A DNA stretch of 64,000 nt from Advenella sp. S44 (GCF_002810445.1 NZ_NEXS01000003.1:1488001-1552000); one strand, 5' to 3'. Counted from the stretch's first letter, positions 28,294 to 38,033 are shown. The notes: generated from the letters alone by a model not told the origin. Program-made: numbers and translations.

Positions 28294-30186
28294 ATGAGTC
28301 AAACAGAAATCAAAGTACCCAATATCGGCGACTTCGACGCGGTGGAAGTGATCGAAGTGCTGGTCGCTGAAGGCGACACGGTCAAGGAAGAGCAAAGCCT
28401 GATTACGGTCGAGTCGGATAAGGCGTCCATGGAAATCCCGTCTTCGTCTGCCGGCAAAGTGGTGTCGCTGTCGGTCAAGGTGGGGGACAAGGTCGCAGAG
28501 GGCGACGTTATCCTGATGCTTGAGTCCGCGCAGGACAGTGCGAAAGCGGCGGCCGACGACAAGCCTGCGGACAACGCCAAGGTGCAGTCTGCTGACAAAA
28601 GTGATGAGACTACGCAAGCCGAAAAACCATCTGCATCCGATAAGGCAGACAAGACCGGCGACAACGCGCGTGATTCCGCGAGCCAGTCGTCCGCCGGTCA
28701 GGAAACGGGCGATGCAACACCGAAGGCCACCACGGGCGGCGAGGTCAAGTACTCACCGCCTGCTTCGGCACCGGCCGACGGTTGCGACGTGCTGGTGCTG
28801 GGTGCCGGTCCTGGCGGCTACTCAGCGGCTTTCCGTGCGGCCGATCTCGGGTTGAGCGTGGTGCTGGTCGAGCGCTACGCCACCCTGGGCGGCGTGTGCC
28901 TGAATGTCGGCTGCATCCCGTCCAAAGCGCTGCTGCACAGTGTCGCGGTGCTGGAGGAAGCCAAACACCTTTCGGAAAACGGAATTACCTTTGCGGAGCC
29001 GACCATTGATCTGGACAAACTGCGCGCCAGCAAAGACAAGGTGGTCGGCACGCTTACCGGCGGTCTGACCGGTATGGCCAAGGCCCGCAAGGTCAAGGTC
29101 ATTCATGGCCTGGGCGAGTTTGCCGATGAGCATCACCTGACGGTAAAGAAAGACGACGGCTCAAGCGAAACCGTTGCCTTCAAGCATGCGATTATTGCGG
29201 CCGGCAGCCAGTCAGTGAAGCTGCCGTTTCTGCCCGAGGATGAGCGGATCGTAGACTCCACCGGCGCCCTGAAACTGACGAGCATTCCTGAAAAAATGCT
29301 GATCATCGGCGGTGGCATTATCGGCCTGGAAATGGGTACCGTTTATTCTGCGCTGGGCGCACGCCTGGATGTCGTTGAAATGCTTGACGGGCTGATGCAG
29401 GGCGCGGATCGTGATCTGGTCAAGGTCTGGCAAAAGAAAAACGAAGGACGTTTTGATCAGATCATGCTCAAGACCAAGACGGTGTCTGCCGAGGCCAAAT
29501 CTGACGGTGTTTGGGTCAAGTTCGAGGGGGACGGTGCTCCAGCAGAACCGCAGCGATATGATCTGGTCCTGCAGGCAGTGGGTCGCTCGCCCAATGGCGC
29601 CAAAATCGGAGCCGACAACGCCGGCGTGCAGGTTACCGAGCGCGGATTTATCGAAGTGGACGAACAAATGCGCACCAACGTGTCGCATATTTTCGCTATT
29701 GGCGATATTGTGGGACAACCCATGCTGGCACACAAGGCTGTGCACGAAGCGCATGTAGCGGCCGAAGTCATCGCCGGGCACAAGAGTTATTTTGATGTTC
29801 GCGTTATCCCTTCTGTGGCCTATACCGATCCTGAACTGGCCTGGGCTGGTCTGACAGAGGAAGAAGCCAAAAAGCAGGGCATCAAATACGAAAAAGGCGT
29901 GTTCCCCTGGGCCGCGTCGGGCCGGGCCATTGCCAATGGTCGCTCTGAAGGCTTTACCAAGCTGTTGTTCGATGCCCAGACGCATCGGATCATTGGCGGC
30001 AGCATCGTTGGCACCCATGCCGGTGATTTGATTTCCGAAGTTGCACTGGCTGTGGAGATGGGCGCCGATTCTGTTGATATCGGCAAGACCATTCATCCAC
30101 ATCCTACGCTGGGCGAATCGGTGGGCATGGCGGCAGAAGTCGCGCATGGGACATGTACCGATCTGCCTCCGGTTAAACGCAAGTAA
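28294..30186 (+). CDS. lpdA: Dihydrolipoamide dehydrogenase (E3) with N-terminal lipoyl domain
   Basis: A 630-residue flavoprotein that reoxidises dihydrolipoyl groups with NAD. Residues 1-80 are a lipoyl domain (Lys43 in VESDKASMEIP); a charged Ala/Lys/Asp-rich linker runs to about 160. The E3 body starts with the FAD motif VLGAGPGGYSAAFRAA and carries the redox pair Cys202/Cys207 in GGVCLNVGCIPSKAL; the C-terminal catalytic His region HPHPTLGESVGMAAEVAHG is intact. Lipoyl-E3 fusions are known in Neisseria and Ralstonia. The lipoyl domain closely resembles those of AceF. It ends the operon, followed by a strong terminator. Confidence 0.96.
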   Translation: MSQTEIKVPNIGDFDAVEVIEVLVAEGDTVKEEQSLITVESDKASMEIPSSSAGKVVSLSVKVGDKVAEGDVILMLESAQDSAKAAADDKPADNAKVQSADKSDETTQAEKPSASDKADKTGDNARDSASQSSAGQETGDATPKATTGGEVKYSPPASAPADGCDVLVLGAGPGGYSAAFRAADLGLSVVLVERYATLGGVCLNVGCIPSKALLHSVAVLEEAKHLSENGITFAEPTIDLDKLRASKDKVVGTLTGGLTGMAKARKVKVIHGLGEFADEHHLTVKKDDGSSETVAFKHAIIAAGSQSVKLPFLPEDERIVDSTGALKLTSIPEKMLIIGGGIIGLEMGTVYSALGARLDVVEMLDGLMQGADRDLVKVWQKKNEGRFDQIMLKTKTVSAEAKSDGVWVKFEGDGAPAEPQRYDLVLQAVGRSPNGAKIGADNAGVQVTERGFIEVDEQMRTNVSHIFAIGDIVGQPMLAHKAVHEAHVAAEVIAGHKSYFDVRVIPSVAYTDPELAWAGLTEEEAKKQGIKYEKGVFPWAASGRAIANGRSEGFTKLLFDAQTHRIIGGSIVGTHAGDLISEVALAVEMGADSVDIGKTIHPHPTLGESVGMAAEVAHGTCTDLPPVKRK

Positions 30187-30202
30187 CGCTGCCACTGTGC
30201 AC

Positions 30203-30253
30203 TTGCGTTGACGGCCCGCGCTGAACGATCAGTTGCGGTCGTCGTCAACGCAA
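30203..30253 (+). repeat. 11-bp inverted repeat after lpdA
   Basis: TTGCGTTGACG (30203-30213) and CGTCAACGCAA (30243-30253) are perfect complements separated by 29 bases. It lies 17 bases past the lpdA stop, upstream of the main terminator, and may stabilise the mRNA 3' end. Confidence 0.6.
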
Positions 30254-30316
30254 AATACGGTCGCTCCTTGTTCCCGTTTTGTTCTCGTAGACAATGCAGG
30301 TTGCCGACCCGGCATG

Positions 30317-30359
30317 AACACTCTTATTTCCGGCAAAAGCCGAAAGTAGGGGTGTTTTT
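30317..30359 (+). terminator. Rho-independent terminator of aceE-aceF-lpdA
   Basis: An 18-bp stem beginning AACACTC, with a CCGGC/GCCG-type base, encloses an AAAA loop, with three G-U pairs and one mismatch, followed by TTTTT. It separates the operon from folC, whose ATG is 46 bases further on. Confidence 0.85.
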
Positions 30360-30405
30360 CATTTCAATGACTTAAAATTCTGCTTTCGGGTATTTCATTT
30401 TTCTT

Positions 30406-31710
30406 ATGTCCGCCATCCCTACTAGTAAGCACTCGCTGGCCGATTGGCTGGCCTATCTTGAATCCCTGCACCCCAAAGCCATCGAACTCGGTCTGGACCG
30501 CGTGCGGTCGGTTGCGCAACGTTTGCAGGCGTGCGAGGGTGGGGGCATTAAAATTATTGTGGGCGGCACCAATGGCAAAGGGTCTACCTGTGCCATGCTC
30601 GAATCGATTTATCTGGCAGCGGGATACAAGACCGGCCTGTATACGTCACCGCATCTTATCGATTTCAACGAGCGTATCCGTATTCGCGGCGAACTGGCCA
30701 CTGACGAGCAAATCGTCGCGCAACTGGCCCGGATCGAGGCCATGCGCGGCGACATATCGCTCACATACTTCGAGTACACAACTCTGGCGGCATTGCTGCT
30801 GTTCAAGGAAAATCAGACCGATGTGGCCATCCTGGAAGTGGGCCTGGGTGGGCGGCTGGATGCTGTCAATATCGTTGACGCCGATTGTTCTATCGTCACG
30901 AGTGTCGATGTCGACCATACTGAATGGCTTGGCGACACGCGCGAGAAAATTGGCTGGGAAAAGGCTCATATCTTTCGCACGGGCAAACCAGCCATTTGCA
31001 GCGATCCGCAGCCACCGCAATCGATACTGGATTACGCCCAGCAATTGCAAGCTGATCTGTGGCTGTTCGGACGTGATTTCAACTACTCGGCCGACAAGCA
31101 GCAATGGGCCTTTGCAGGCCGCAATCAGCGCCGAAACGCCTTGGCCTATCCTGCCCTGCGTGGCGCAAACCAGTTGCTCAACGCTTCGGCGGCGCTGGCA
31201 GCGATTGAGTCGCTGCGGGAGCGGCTGGCCGTGCCACAGCAATCGGTGCGACAGGGCCTGATCCAGGCCGCGCTGCCGGGGCGCTTCCAGATTATTCCGG
31301 GGCAACCTACCGTGGTGCTTGATGTTGCGCACAATCCGCATGCAGCTGCCGTACTTGCTCATAACCTGGAGAGCATGGCCTTTTTCCCATACACCTACGC
31401 GGTGGTCGGGATGGTTAACGACAAGGACTGCGACGATGTTATCAAGAAGTTCGGGCGCAAGGTGGATCACTGGTATTGTGCCAGTCTGCCAGGCGACCGT
31501 GGTCGCAGCGGCCAGGATATTGCCGACAGAGTCCGCAAGCAGGTGCCGGCAGATGCCGAAGGGTTACCAACCGTAACGGTTTTCGATTCTCCGGCGGCAG
31601 CTTTCGATTCTGCGCATTCAAAGGCCGCCGACAATGATAGAATAGTCGTGTTTGGCTCGTTTTTAACCGTGGCCGCAGTTTTACAGCATTTAGGGCGTCC
31701 AGCCGTCTGA
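30406..31710 (+). CDS. folC: Bifunctional folylpolyglutamate/dihydrofolate synthase
   Basis: A 434-residue Mur-ligase-fold enzyme that adds glutamate to dihydropteroate and to folates. The P-loop GGTNGKGST is at 53-61; LEVGLGGRLDAVNIVD and DVAHNPHAA, typical of FolC, follow. The AT-rich upstream region offers no strong ribosome-binding site. It is the first gene of folC-dedD-like-cvpA-purF, an order shared with enterobacteria, although accD is not upstream here. Confidence 0.95.
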   Translation: MSAIPTSKHSLADWLAYLESLHPKAIELGLDRVRSVAQRLQACEGGGIKIIVGGTNGKGSTCAMLESIYLAAGYKTGLYTSPHLIDFNERIRIRGELATDEQIVAQLARIEAMRGDISLTYFEYTTLAALLLFKENQTDVAILEVGLGGRLDAVNIVDADCSIVTSVDVDHTEWLGDTREKIGWEKAHIFRTGKPAICSDPQPPQSILDYAQQLQADLWLFGRDFNYSADKQQWAFAGRNQRRNALAYPALRGANQLLNASAALAAIESLRERLAVPQQSVRQGLIQAALPGRFQIIPGQPTVVLDVAHNPHAAAVLAHNLESMAFFPYTYAVVGMVNDKDCDDVIKKFGRKVDHWYCASLPGDRGRSGQDIADRVRKQVPADAEGLPTVTVFDSPAAAFDSAHSKAADNDRIVVFGSFLTVAAVLQHLGRPAV

Positions 31711-31741
31711 AGCTTATCTTTATAATAGTCGGGAATAAGTT

Positions 31742-32698
31742 ATGGGTTTATTCAATTCACAAGATAATAATCGGCCGGGACAACGTCGTACCCAGTCTGA
31801 ACAGAATCAGGCCAATGACCTGCGGGTCAAAGCCAGAAATCGGTTGATCGGGGCCATTATTCTTGTGTTGGCTGCCATTATCGTGGTGCCTATGGTGCTT
31901 GACACCGGCAGTACAGACAACACGCCAACGCCGGCCCAGAAACCGCCATTGGTATCGGGCGGTGGTAGCGATAGCAACTCGCTGTCCGTCACCACAACGC
32001 CAGGTGTTGAGTCCAGCGGACCTAGCTCCACTTCACAAGACGCCAGCGTTGATGGCGACGATGCACAGACGCCGCCGGTGGCCGGGTCTGTTGCCTCCGG
32101 AACGGCGAACCCGCCACCGGAACCGGGCACTACAACACCAGCGCGGGATCCCGGCTTGACAGGACTGACCGAAGCCATAGACCCGGATCGTTCTATCGCT
32201 TCGGGCACGGCAGATCAGCCAATCACGCCCGAAGAGCAGGCAGAGCGCGAGAAGCAGCAGGCCGCGGCTCAGGCCAAAGCACAGGCTGACGCCAAAAAGG
32301 CTGCTGAACGCAAGAAGGCGGCTGCAAGCAAGGCCGCAGAGCAGACCAAAAAGCCTGGCGCGATCAAAGACAACAATCGTACCGATGACGGCTCCCGTGC
32401 GCTGGCCATCCTGGAAGGTCGCGAACCTGCTGCGGCTCAGAAAAGCACACCGCAGGTTACTTCGGGCGATTACTCGCTGCAGATTGCCTCATATGGATCT
32501 GCTGACGATGCCCAAAGCCGCCGCAACAAGCTGGCCACAGAGGGCGTATCTAACGTCTATGTCCAGAACTCGGTCGTAAACGGCAAACAGATTTATCGCT
32601 TGCGTGTCGGCCCGTTCAAATCGCGCGAGGCTGCGCAGGCCGCGCAAACCAGACTGCGCTCACTAGGCTATGACAACGGCTTCATTTCGTCGAACTGA
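31742..32698 (+). CDS. SPOR-domain membrane protein (DedD-like)
   Basis: A 318-residue inner-membrane protein with a cytoplasmic N-terminus (1-32), one transmembrane helix (about 33-53), a long low-complexity Pro/Ser/Thr then Ala/Lys region (about 60-235) and a C-terminal SPOR domain (about 241-318, YSLQIASYGSADDAQSRRNKL). SPOR domains bind denuded peptidoglycan at the division septum. Its place between folC and cvpA is that of dedD. The Ala/Lys stretch near 175-205 could be helical. Assigned by topology and position; sequence outside the SPOR domain is poorly conserved. Confidence 0.85.
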   Translation: MGLFNSQDNNRPGQRRTQSEQNQANDLRVKARNRLIGAIILVLAAIIVVPMVLDTGSTDNTPTPAQKPPLVSGGGSDSNSLSVTTTPGVESSGPSSTSQDASVDGDDAQTPPVAGSVASGTANPPPEPGTTTPARDPGLTGLTEAIDPDRSIASGTADQPITPEEQAEREKQQAAAQAKAQADAKKAAERKKAAASKAAEQTKKPGAIKDNNRTDDGSRALAILEGREPAAAQKSTPQVTSGDYSLQIASYGSADDAQSRRNKLATEGVSNVYVQNSVVNGKQIYRLRVGPFKSREAAQAAQTRLRSLGYDNGFISSN

Positions 32699-32713
32699 TG
32701 TCCATGCACCGAA

Positions 32714-33202
32714 GTGACCGAATTTGATTACACCTGCCTCGGGATCATCGCGATCTCGGGGCTGCTCGGATTAATGAGAGGGTTTCTCAAGGAAGCCTTC
32801 TCATTAATCGCTTATGCTGCTGCGTTTATTGGCGCCATCTGGTGGGGACCGGTCGTTTATCCCTGGGTGATGCAGTACATCAACAATGCGCTCATCAGCA
32901 TGGGCATCGGATATGCCGTCGTCTTCATTGCCATCTTGCTGATTGTTGGCCTGGTCAATGTCACGCTGGCTACGCTGATAGAGGCCACCGGCCTGGGGCC
33001 TGCTGACCAGGGGCTTGGTATTTTGTTTGGCATAGCCCGTGGCGTCGTGATCATTTTGATACTGGTCGTGCTGGCCGGCTATACGCCGTTTCCCAAAGAG
33101 CCCTGGTGGGTCAATGCCAGGTTCTCTCCCATGGCGACGATGGCCGTGCAGCAAATCAAGCTGCGTCTGCCTGACAGCATCGGTTCGTATTTGCCATATT
33201 AG
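32714..33202 (+). CDS. cvpA: CvpA family membrane protein
   Basis: A 162-residue inner-membrane protein with four hydrophobic segments, beginning at GTG 15 bp after the preceding stop. The N-terminal FDYTCLGIIAISGLLGLMRG and the GLGPADQGLGILFGIARG region are characteristic of the CvpA/colicin V production family. It lies directly upstream of purF, as in E. coli. Family roles include envelope-stress tolerance; the biochemical function is unknown. Confidence 0.88.
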   Translation: MTEFDYTCLGIIAISGLLGLMRGFLKEAFSLIAYAAAFIGAIWWGPVVYPWVMQYINNALISMGIGYAVVFIAILLIVGLVNVTLATLIEATGLGPADQGLGILFGIARGVVIILILVVLAGYTPFPKEPWWVNARFSPMATMAVQQIKLRLPDSIGSYLPY

Positions 33203-33253
33203 CTTCAACTTTTTGTTTTCTCTCATTCTCGTATTTTTCAGGATAGACTTTTT

Positions 33254-34771
33254 ATGTGCGGAATTATCGGTATCGTCGGGCGCGGGCCAGTGAACCAGCT
33301 GGTGTACGACAGCCTGCTGTTACTGCAACATCGTGGGCAGGATGCGGCTGGCATCGCCACTGCTTACGGCAACCACTTCAATATGTACAAAGCCCACGGC
33401 CTGGTACGCGACGTATTTCGCACCCGCAATATGCGTGATCTGCCCGGCCATTCAGGTATCGGACAGGTGCGCTATCCCACAGCCGGCTCCAGCGATTCGC
33501 TTGAAGAGGCACAGCCGTTCTATGTGAATGCGCCTTTTGGCATCACCTTTGCACATAATGGTAATCTGACCAACTGGCGTGAGCTGCGCGAGTCTTTATT
33601 CAAGGTCGACCAGCGCCATATCAATACCAATTCGGACTCCGAAGTCCTGCTCAATGTGCTGGCGCACGAACTGCAATCAGCGGCCAAAGGTACCTCTCTG
33701 GATGCAGCGGCGATGTTCAATGCGGTTGCGGCCGTGCACCGGCGGGTCAAGGGCGCGTATTCGGTAGTGGCGCAAATTGCCGGATATGGGCTGCTTGCTT
33801 TCCGTGATCCGTTTGGAATCCGTCCGCTGTGCCTGGGTAAATTCGAATCCGAGCTGGGTGCCGAATGGATGGTGGCGTCAGAATCGGTTGCGCTCGAAGG
33901 CAATGGTTTTGATTTCGTTCGTGATATTGGCGCGGGCGAAGCCGTGTTCATTGATCTGGACGGCAACGTCCATGAGCAGCAATGTGCAGACAATCCCGTA
34001 CTTACTCCCTGCATCTTCGAGTACGTTTATTTTGCCCGTCCCGATTCCACGATTAATGGCGTGAATGTCTACAATGCGCGCCTGAAAATGGGGGAGTACC
34101 TGGCTGATAAAGTGGCCAGGCAGTTGCGCCTGCGTGAGATAGATGTGGTCATGCCCATCCCTGACTCTTCGCGCCCGGCCGCAATGCAGCTGGCGTCCAA
34201 ATTGAAGCTTGAATACCGTGAGGGGTTTATCAAGAATCGGTATGTGGGCCGCACTTTTATTATGCCGGGGCAGGCAGTACGCAAAAAATCGGTGCGTCAG
34301 AAACTGAACGCCATGAGCATGGAATTCAAAGACAAAAATGTGCTGCTGGTTGATGACTCTATTGTGCGTGGCACGACCAGCCGCGAGATTGTCGACATGG
34401 CAAGAGCGGCCGGCGCCAAGAAAGTGTTTTTTGCATCGGCTGCGCCTGCGGTTTGCTATCCCAATGTTTACGGCATCGACATGCCTACCCAGGACGAGTT
34501 GATTGCCAATGGCAAAACAGCGGAGGAAGTTGCCGCAGAGATCGGGGCTGATGGCCTGGTTTACCAGGATCTGGATGATCTGAAAGCTGCCATTTCCGAT
34601 TTGAATCCGGCCCTGACTCAGTTTGAATCGTCCTGCTTTGACGGCAATTATGTGACCGGTGATGTCGACAGTGCTTATCTCGAAAGACTGCGCATGACCC
34701 GGCATCAGGTCATGGAAGGGCAGGCCATCGGCGGTCTGCAGTTCAACATGGGATACGCCGCCAGCTCGTAA
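33254..34771 (+). CDS. purF: Amidophosphoribosyltransferase
   Basis: A 505-residue enzyme for the first step of purine synthesis (PRPP plus glutamine to phosphoribosylamine). Cys2, exposed after Met removal (MCGIIGIVG), is the glutaminase nucleophile; [13 protein letters not shown] and the N-terminal Ntn domain follow. The PRPP-binding signature [17 protein letters not shown] is near residues 361-377. Length equals the E. coli enzyme. It ends the folC-cvpA-purF cluster; no clear terminator is seen in the 145 bases downstream. Confidence 0.96.
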   Translation: MCGIIGIVGRGPVNQLVYDSLLLLQHRGQDAAGIATAYGNHFNMYKAHGLVRDVFRTRNMRDLPGHSGIGQVRYPTAGSSDSLEEAQPFYVNAPFGITFAHNGNLTNWRELRESLFKVDQRHINTNSDSEVLLNVLAHELQSAAKGTSLDAAAMFNAVAAVHRRVKGAYSVVAQIAGYGLLAFRDPFGIRPLCLGKFESELGAEWMVASESVALEGNGFDFVRDIGAGEAVFIDLDGNVHEQQCADNPVLTPCIFEYVYFARPDSTINGVNVYNARLKMGEYLADKVARQLRLREIDVVMPIPDSSRPAAMQLASKLKLEYREGFIKNRYVGRTFIMPGQAVRKKSVRQKLNAMSMEFKDKNVLLVDDSIVRGTTSREIVDMARAAGAKKVFFASAAPAVCYPNVYGIDMPTQDELIANGKTAEEVAAEIGADGLVYQDLDDLKAAISDLNPALTQFESSCFDGNYVTGDVDSAYLERLRMTRHQVMEGQAIGGLQFNMGYAASS

Positions 34772-34939
34772 ACGCAACACCGGCGACGCTGTCTGTCAGC
34801 GCGCGGCATGGGCAGGCTAGCATCACTGCAGCGTAGCCTTTCGGTCCGGCAGGGGTCATTTCCTTATGAGGCCTGCCTGCGACGCCGGCTTGCGGATAGC
34901 AAGTAAGGGCTTCGATTGATAAGGGCAACGGTTCTTCGG

Positions 34940-34968
34940 TTGGCGCGAGGCTTTTTCGGGAATATAAT
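34940..34968 (+). promoter_or_regulatory. Promoter for the marR-like/MFS operon
   Basis: TTGGCG (34940-34945) and a perfect TATAAT (34963-34968) are 17 bases apart. TGAC and GTCA half-sites at 34969-34972 and 34989-34992 lie between the likely start site and the ATG, a possible operator for autoregulation. Confidence 0.6.
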
Positions 34969-34996
34969 TGACATATCATCTATTGAGAAGTCATTT

Positions 34997-35590
34997 ATGT
35001 CTAAACCAAATAAAACGATCATGCCCGATTCCCCACGAAATCTGCTGTCTCAGTCCAATAGACGGGCAAAGACAGATTCCACGAAATCGCTTCCGTCTCA
35101 ATTAAACCAAGCCGCACAGATCGATTTCGCGCGAACATTTTTGTCTCTATCAAGTCAACTTAACCGCCAGTGGCGCAAGGCACTGGACCGTCGGCTGCAA
35201 CCCATGGGGCTGACCGAGGCGACCTGGCTGCCGCTCCTGTATATCGCGAGGGCAGCGCAGCCACTGCGCCAGAAAGATCTGGCCAGTCTGATGGGACTGG
35301 ATAGCTCTTCGGTGGTGCGACTGCTTGACGGTCTGCAAACGGCGGGCTATATCCAGCGGCTGGAAGGGACTGATCGCCGTGAGAAACGGATTCATCTGAC
35401 AGATGCCGGCCAGCAAACGGTCTCCAGCGTTGAGCGTGTCGTGCAAGCGGGCAGGCGACGTTTGTTTCGTGATGTCGATGACGCCCAACTGCAGGTGGCC
35501 GGATCGGTGTTGCAGCAATTGCTGGTCACGCTGGAGTCGCACGATGGTGCGCTATGGAGCGACGCACAAGGCACAGACTCTCATGCCTGA
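34997..35590 (+). CDS. MarR family transcriptional regulator
   Basis: A 197-residue regulator. After a ~47-residue polar N-terminal extension, the winged-helix core runs from about 48 to 170, with PLRQKDLASLMGLDSSSVVR as the recognition region and GTDRREKRIHLTDAG as the wing. The ATG at 34997 is placed just after a TATAAT promoter; an upstream in-frame TTG overlaps that promoter and is rejected. It overlaps the MFS exporter gene by eight bases, the usual arrangement of a repressor controlling its own efflux gene. The ligand is unknown; phenolic or drug-like compounds are usual for the family. Confidence 0.88.
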   Translation: MSKPNKTIMPDSPRNLLSQSNRRAKTDSTKSLPSQLNQAAQIDFARTFLSLSSQLNRQWRKALDRRLQPMGLTEATWLPLLYIARAAQPLRQKDLASLMGLDSSSVVRLLDGLQTAGYIQRLEGTDRREKRIHLTDAGQQTVSSVERVVQAGRRRLFRDVDDAQLQVAGSVLQQLLVTLESHDGALWSDAQGTDSHA

Positions 35591-36809
35591 AAAAATCGCC
35601 ATACGTGCGCCATTGTGGCTGCTGGTCCTGGTAACACTAAGCGGCACGTTGGCCATGCACATGTTTGTGCCGGCCATGCCGGACGCGGCGGCGGATCTTC
35701 AAGCCAGCACCAGCGCCATGCAGATGACCATCAGTTTGTATATTCTCGGCCTGGCTTTTGGGCAGTTGATTTACGGCCCGCTATCGGATGGGTTCGGGCG
35801 GCGGCCACTGCTTATTGCCGGTTTGGCGATCTACGTGCTGGCAGGGGCGGCTGCAGCGTTATCGCAAAATGAATCCACGCTGGTGCTGGCGCGACTGTTC
35901 CAGGCCTTGGGCGGTTGTGCCGGTCTGGCGCTGGGAAGAGCCATCGTCCGCGACACAGCGCAAGGGAACACAGCAGTCAAGGACCAGGCGTTGCTCAATT
36001 TGATCATGATGGCAGGGCCCGGGATGGCGCCATTATTGGGATCGTTTCTGGCCTTACAGTTTGGCTGGCGATCGGTTTTCTATGCGCTGGTTCTGTTGGG
36101 CCTCATTACCCTGACCGCCACCTGGCGCCTGATGCCCGAGACCAGTGCTTCAACCGGCAAGGTCAGCCCGGCAGCGCTGGCATCGGATTATAAATCGCTG
36201 TTGAGCTCGCCTTCGTTTCTGGCTTACGCTTTTGGCGGTGGCTGCGCCACAACGGCCATCTATTCCTTTATCGCGGCTGCGCCCTTTATTATTACCCGCG
36301 ATTTGCACCGGCCAGCGCAGGAGGTAGGCATCTATCTGGCGCTGCTGATTGTCGGGTTGTCCGTCGGTAACGCCGCAACCCGGCAGCTGATCGGCCGCTA
36401 TTCGCTTGAACGGCTGCTGATCGGCGGCAATGCGCTTAGCGTAGTTGCAGCCCTGGTGTTGGTGACGTGTGCGCTGGCCGGCCAGCTGCATATTGCCAGC
36501 GTTACCGCGCTGATGTTTTTGTTTACGGTAGGCGCAGGTATTGCCAGTCCGGCGGCGCTGACCAAAGGCCTGAATGTGGATCACCATTTAGTGGGATCCG
36601 CAGCGGGTCTTTACGGTTTTACACAGATGTCAGTCGGCGCCATCTGTACGTCGCTGGTCGCACTCGGCGACGATCCCGCATTGACGGCGTTTATGGTGCT
36701 TGCCTGTACTGCCATCCTCGGCCAGGCAGGACTATGGTTCGGGCTTAAGCAGGACCGGCGTCTGGCGCACAACGTACTGGCGTCTGATGCGTCGGCGGGG
36801 CATCATTGA
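35583..36809 (+). CDS. Bcr/CflA-type MFS drug exporter
   Basis: A 408-residue, 12-helix transporter. MFS motif A is at 65-76 (GPLSDGFGRRPL) between helices 2 and 3, and FVPAMPDAAADL in the first loop is a Bcr/CflA hallmark. The ATG at 35583 lies inside the end of the MarR gene, which implies translational coupling. It is predicted to export small drugs by proton antiport in the inner membrane. Substrate cannot be read from sequence. Convergent with dsbB. Confidence 0.88.
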   Translation: MPEKIAIRAPLWLLVLVTLSGTLAMHMFVPAMPDAAADLQASTSAMQMTISLYILGLAFGQLIYGPLSDGFGRRPLLIAGLAIYVLAGAAAALSQNESTLVLARLFQALGGCAGLALGRAIVRDTAQGNTAVKDQALLNLIMMAGPGMAPLLGSFLALQFGWRSVFYALVLLGLITLTATWRLMPETSASTGKVSPAALASDYKSLLSSPSFLAYAFGGGCATTAIYSFIAAAPFIITRDLHRPAQEVGIYLALLIVGLSVGNAATRQLIGRYSLERLLIGGNALSVVAALVLVTCALAGQLHIASVTALMFLFTVGAGIASPAALTKGLNVDHHLVGSAAGLYGFTQMSVGAICTSLVALGDDPALTAFMVLACTAILGQAGLWFGLKQDRRLAHNVLASDASAGHH

Positions 36810-36828
36810 GCAAAACAATCCGAAAGGG

Positions 36829-37317
36829 CTAGGAATTGCGCAGCGAGCGGCCCCTGCTGCCAAACAGAGCGTAGCAACTGACGAGCAGCAGGGCGATAAA
36901 CAACAGCAAGGCCCATAGGACATACTCAACGCCAAACACGATGACTTTGGCGTCCATGCAGGTCGCATAAATGCCGAAAAGCCAGGGTGCCAGGCCATCG
37001 AGTCCCGTGGTTCGGGACATGAAAATATCCGCAAAGGTCCGGTCGCACGACACCATTTGCGCCGCAACAGTATGCTGATACCACGCCGCGACAATGCCGG
37101 CAATGGACAGAACCAACGACAACAAGGCCATGATGCGCTTTCCGGCGCCTGGCATGAGGTTGGCCAGCAGGCACACGCCAGCGATAAGCAGCAGGATGAG
37201 GCGTTGCAAGACACACCATGCGCAAGGCGGCATATCGAAAACATGTTGGCTCACAAGCGCAACAGCCAATGCAAGCAGGCTAAGCAGGGCAATAAGATTG
37301 AGGCGAGACTGGGTCAT
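36829..37317 (-). CDS. dsbB: Disulfide bond formation protein DsbB
   Basis: A 162-residue inner-membrane protein with four helices that reoxidises DsbA and passes electrons to quinone. The first redox pair is Cys32-Cys35 in PPCAWC, and the second is Cys91 and Cys120 in the periplasmic loop. The quinone-contact Arg39 (VLQRL) follows. It overlaps the MarC-type gene by four bases. No dsbA is present nearby. Confidence 0.92.
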   Translation of the reverse strand: MTQSRLNLIALLSLLALAVALVSQHVFDMPPCAWCVLQRLILLLIAGVCLLANLMPGAGKRIMALLSLVLSIAGIVAAWYQHTVAAQMVSCDRTFADIFMSRTTGLDGLAPWLFGIYATCMDAKVIVFGVEYVLWALLLFIALLLVSCYALFGSRGRSLRNS

Positions 37318-38027
37318 AACGTGGTTCTGGAGTAGGTTGAATAAATATCGGCAAACAGGCTCATGATTAGTTCATGCGCACCGTCCCAGATGATCTGCAC
37401 GCCGATACACAGTAGAATGAAAGCGGACAGCCGCATAAATACGGCGGTGCCCGAGGTGCCAAGACGAGCAAGAAAGCGCGCGGCAAAGCGCAGGCAAAAA
37501 AACAGGATAGCGCTGACGCTGATTACAGCCAGGATCATGGCGCTCACGCTCATGACGCCGGCGCCTGCGCTGATAAAATCGAAAGACGCGCCCACGGTAA
37601 TGGCTGCAGAGATACTGCCCGGTCCGCAGGCGATGGGAAAGGTGAGCGGGTAAAAGGCGCTGGATTTGACTTTTTCCTGTGAATAATTTTCCACCAGTTT
37701 TTCATGGGCATTGGTATCAGGATCTTTGGCGTTGACCAGTTGCCAGGCACTGGCCACGACCAGCAGGCCGCCACCGACACGGACAATGGGCAGCGAGAGA
37801 CCGAAAAAACTCAATACCATATTGCCGAAAAGGGCAGCCAAGGTGAGCATCACAAAAACATTGACGGATATACGTTTGGCGAGCAGCTTGCGGGTCGAGG
37901 CACTGGCCCCTTCGGTCATGGTCAGGAAGATGGGCGCGACTGCTGGCGGGTTTACGATAGGCAGCAGGGTCGCCAGGACAAACAGAAAACTGCGACTGAA
38001 AATCAGGATATATTCATTGATGCTCAT
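37314..38027 (-). CDS. MarC family integral membrane protein
   Basis: A 237-residue membrane protein with six hydrophobic segments and the family motifs LPIVNPPAVAPIFLTMTEG near the N-terminus and PLTFPIACGPGSISAAIT in the middle. MarC/YchE/YhgN proteins have no established transport substrate despite older links to multiple antibiotic resistance. Sits between glnD and dsbB, seven bases after glnD, so transcription may run glnD to dsbB. Confidence 0.87.
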   Translation of the reverse strand: MSINEYILIFSRSFLFVLATLLPIVNPPAVAPIFLTMTEGASASTRKLLAKRISVNVFVMLTLAALFGNMVLSFFGLSLPIVRVGGGLLVVASAWQLVNAKDPDTNAHEKLVENYSQEKVKSSAFYPLTFPIACGPGSISAAITVGASFDFISAGAGVMSVSAMILAVISVSAILFFCLRFAARFLARLGTSGTAVFMRLSAFILLCIGVQIIWDGAHELIMSLFADIYSTYSRTTL

Positions 38028-38033
38028 GGTTAT

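Noticed and set aside
27514-28617. 367-codon antisense open frame across aceF-lpdA
   Set aside because: It spans two well-supported genes and their junction; it is a shadow of GC-biased third positions.
34743-34979. Minus-strand 78-codon frame in the purF/marR spacer
   Set aside because: It overlaps the purF end and the marR promoter, and shows no family resemblance or ribosome site.
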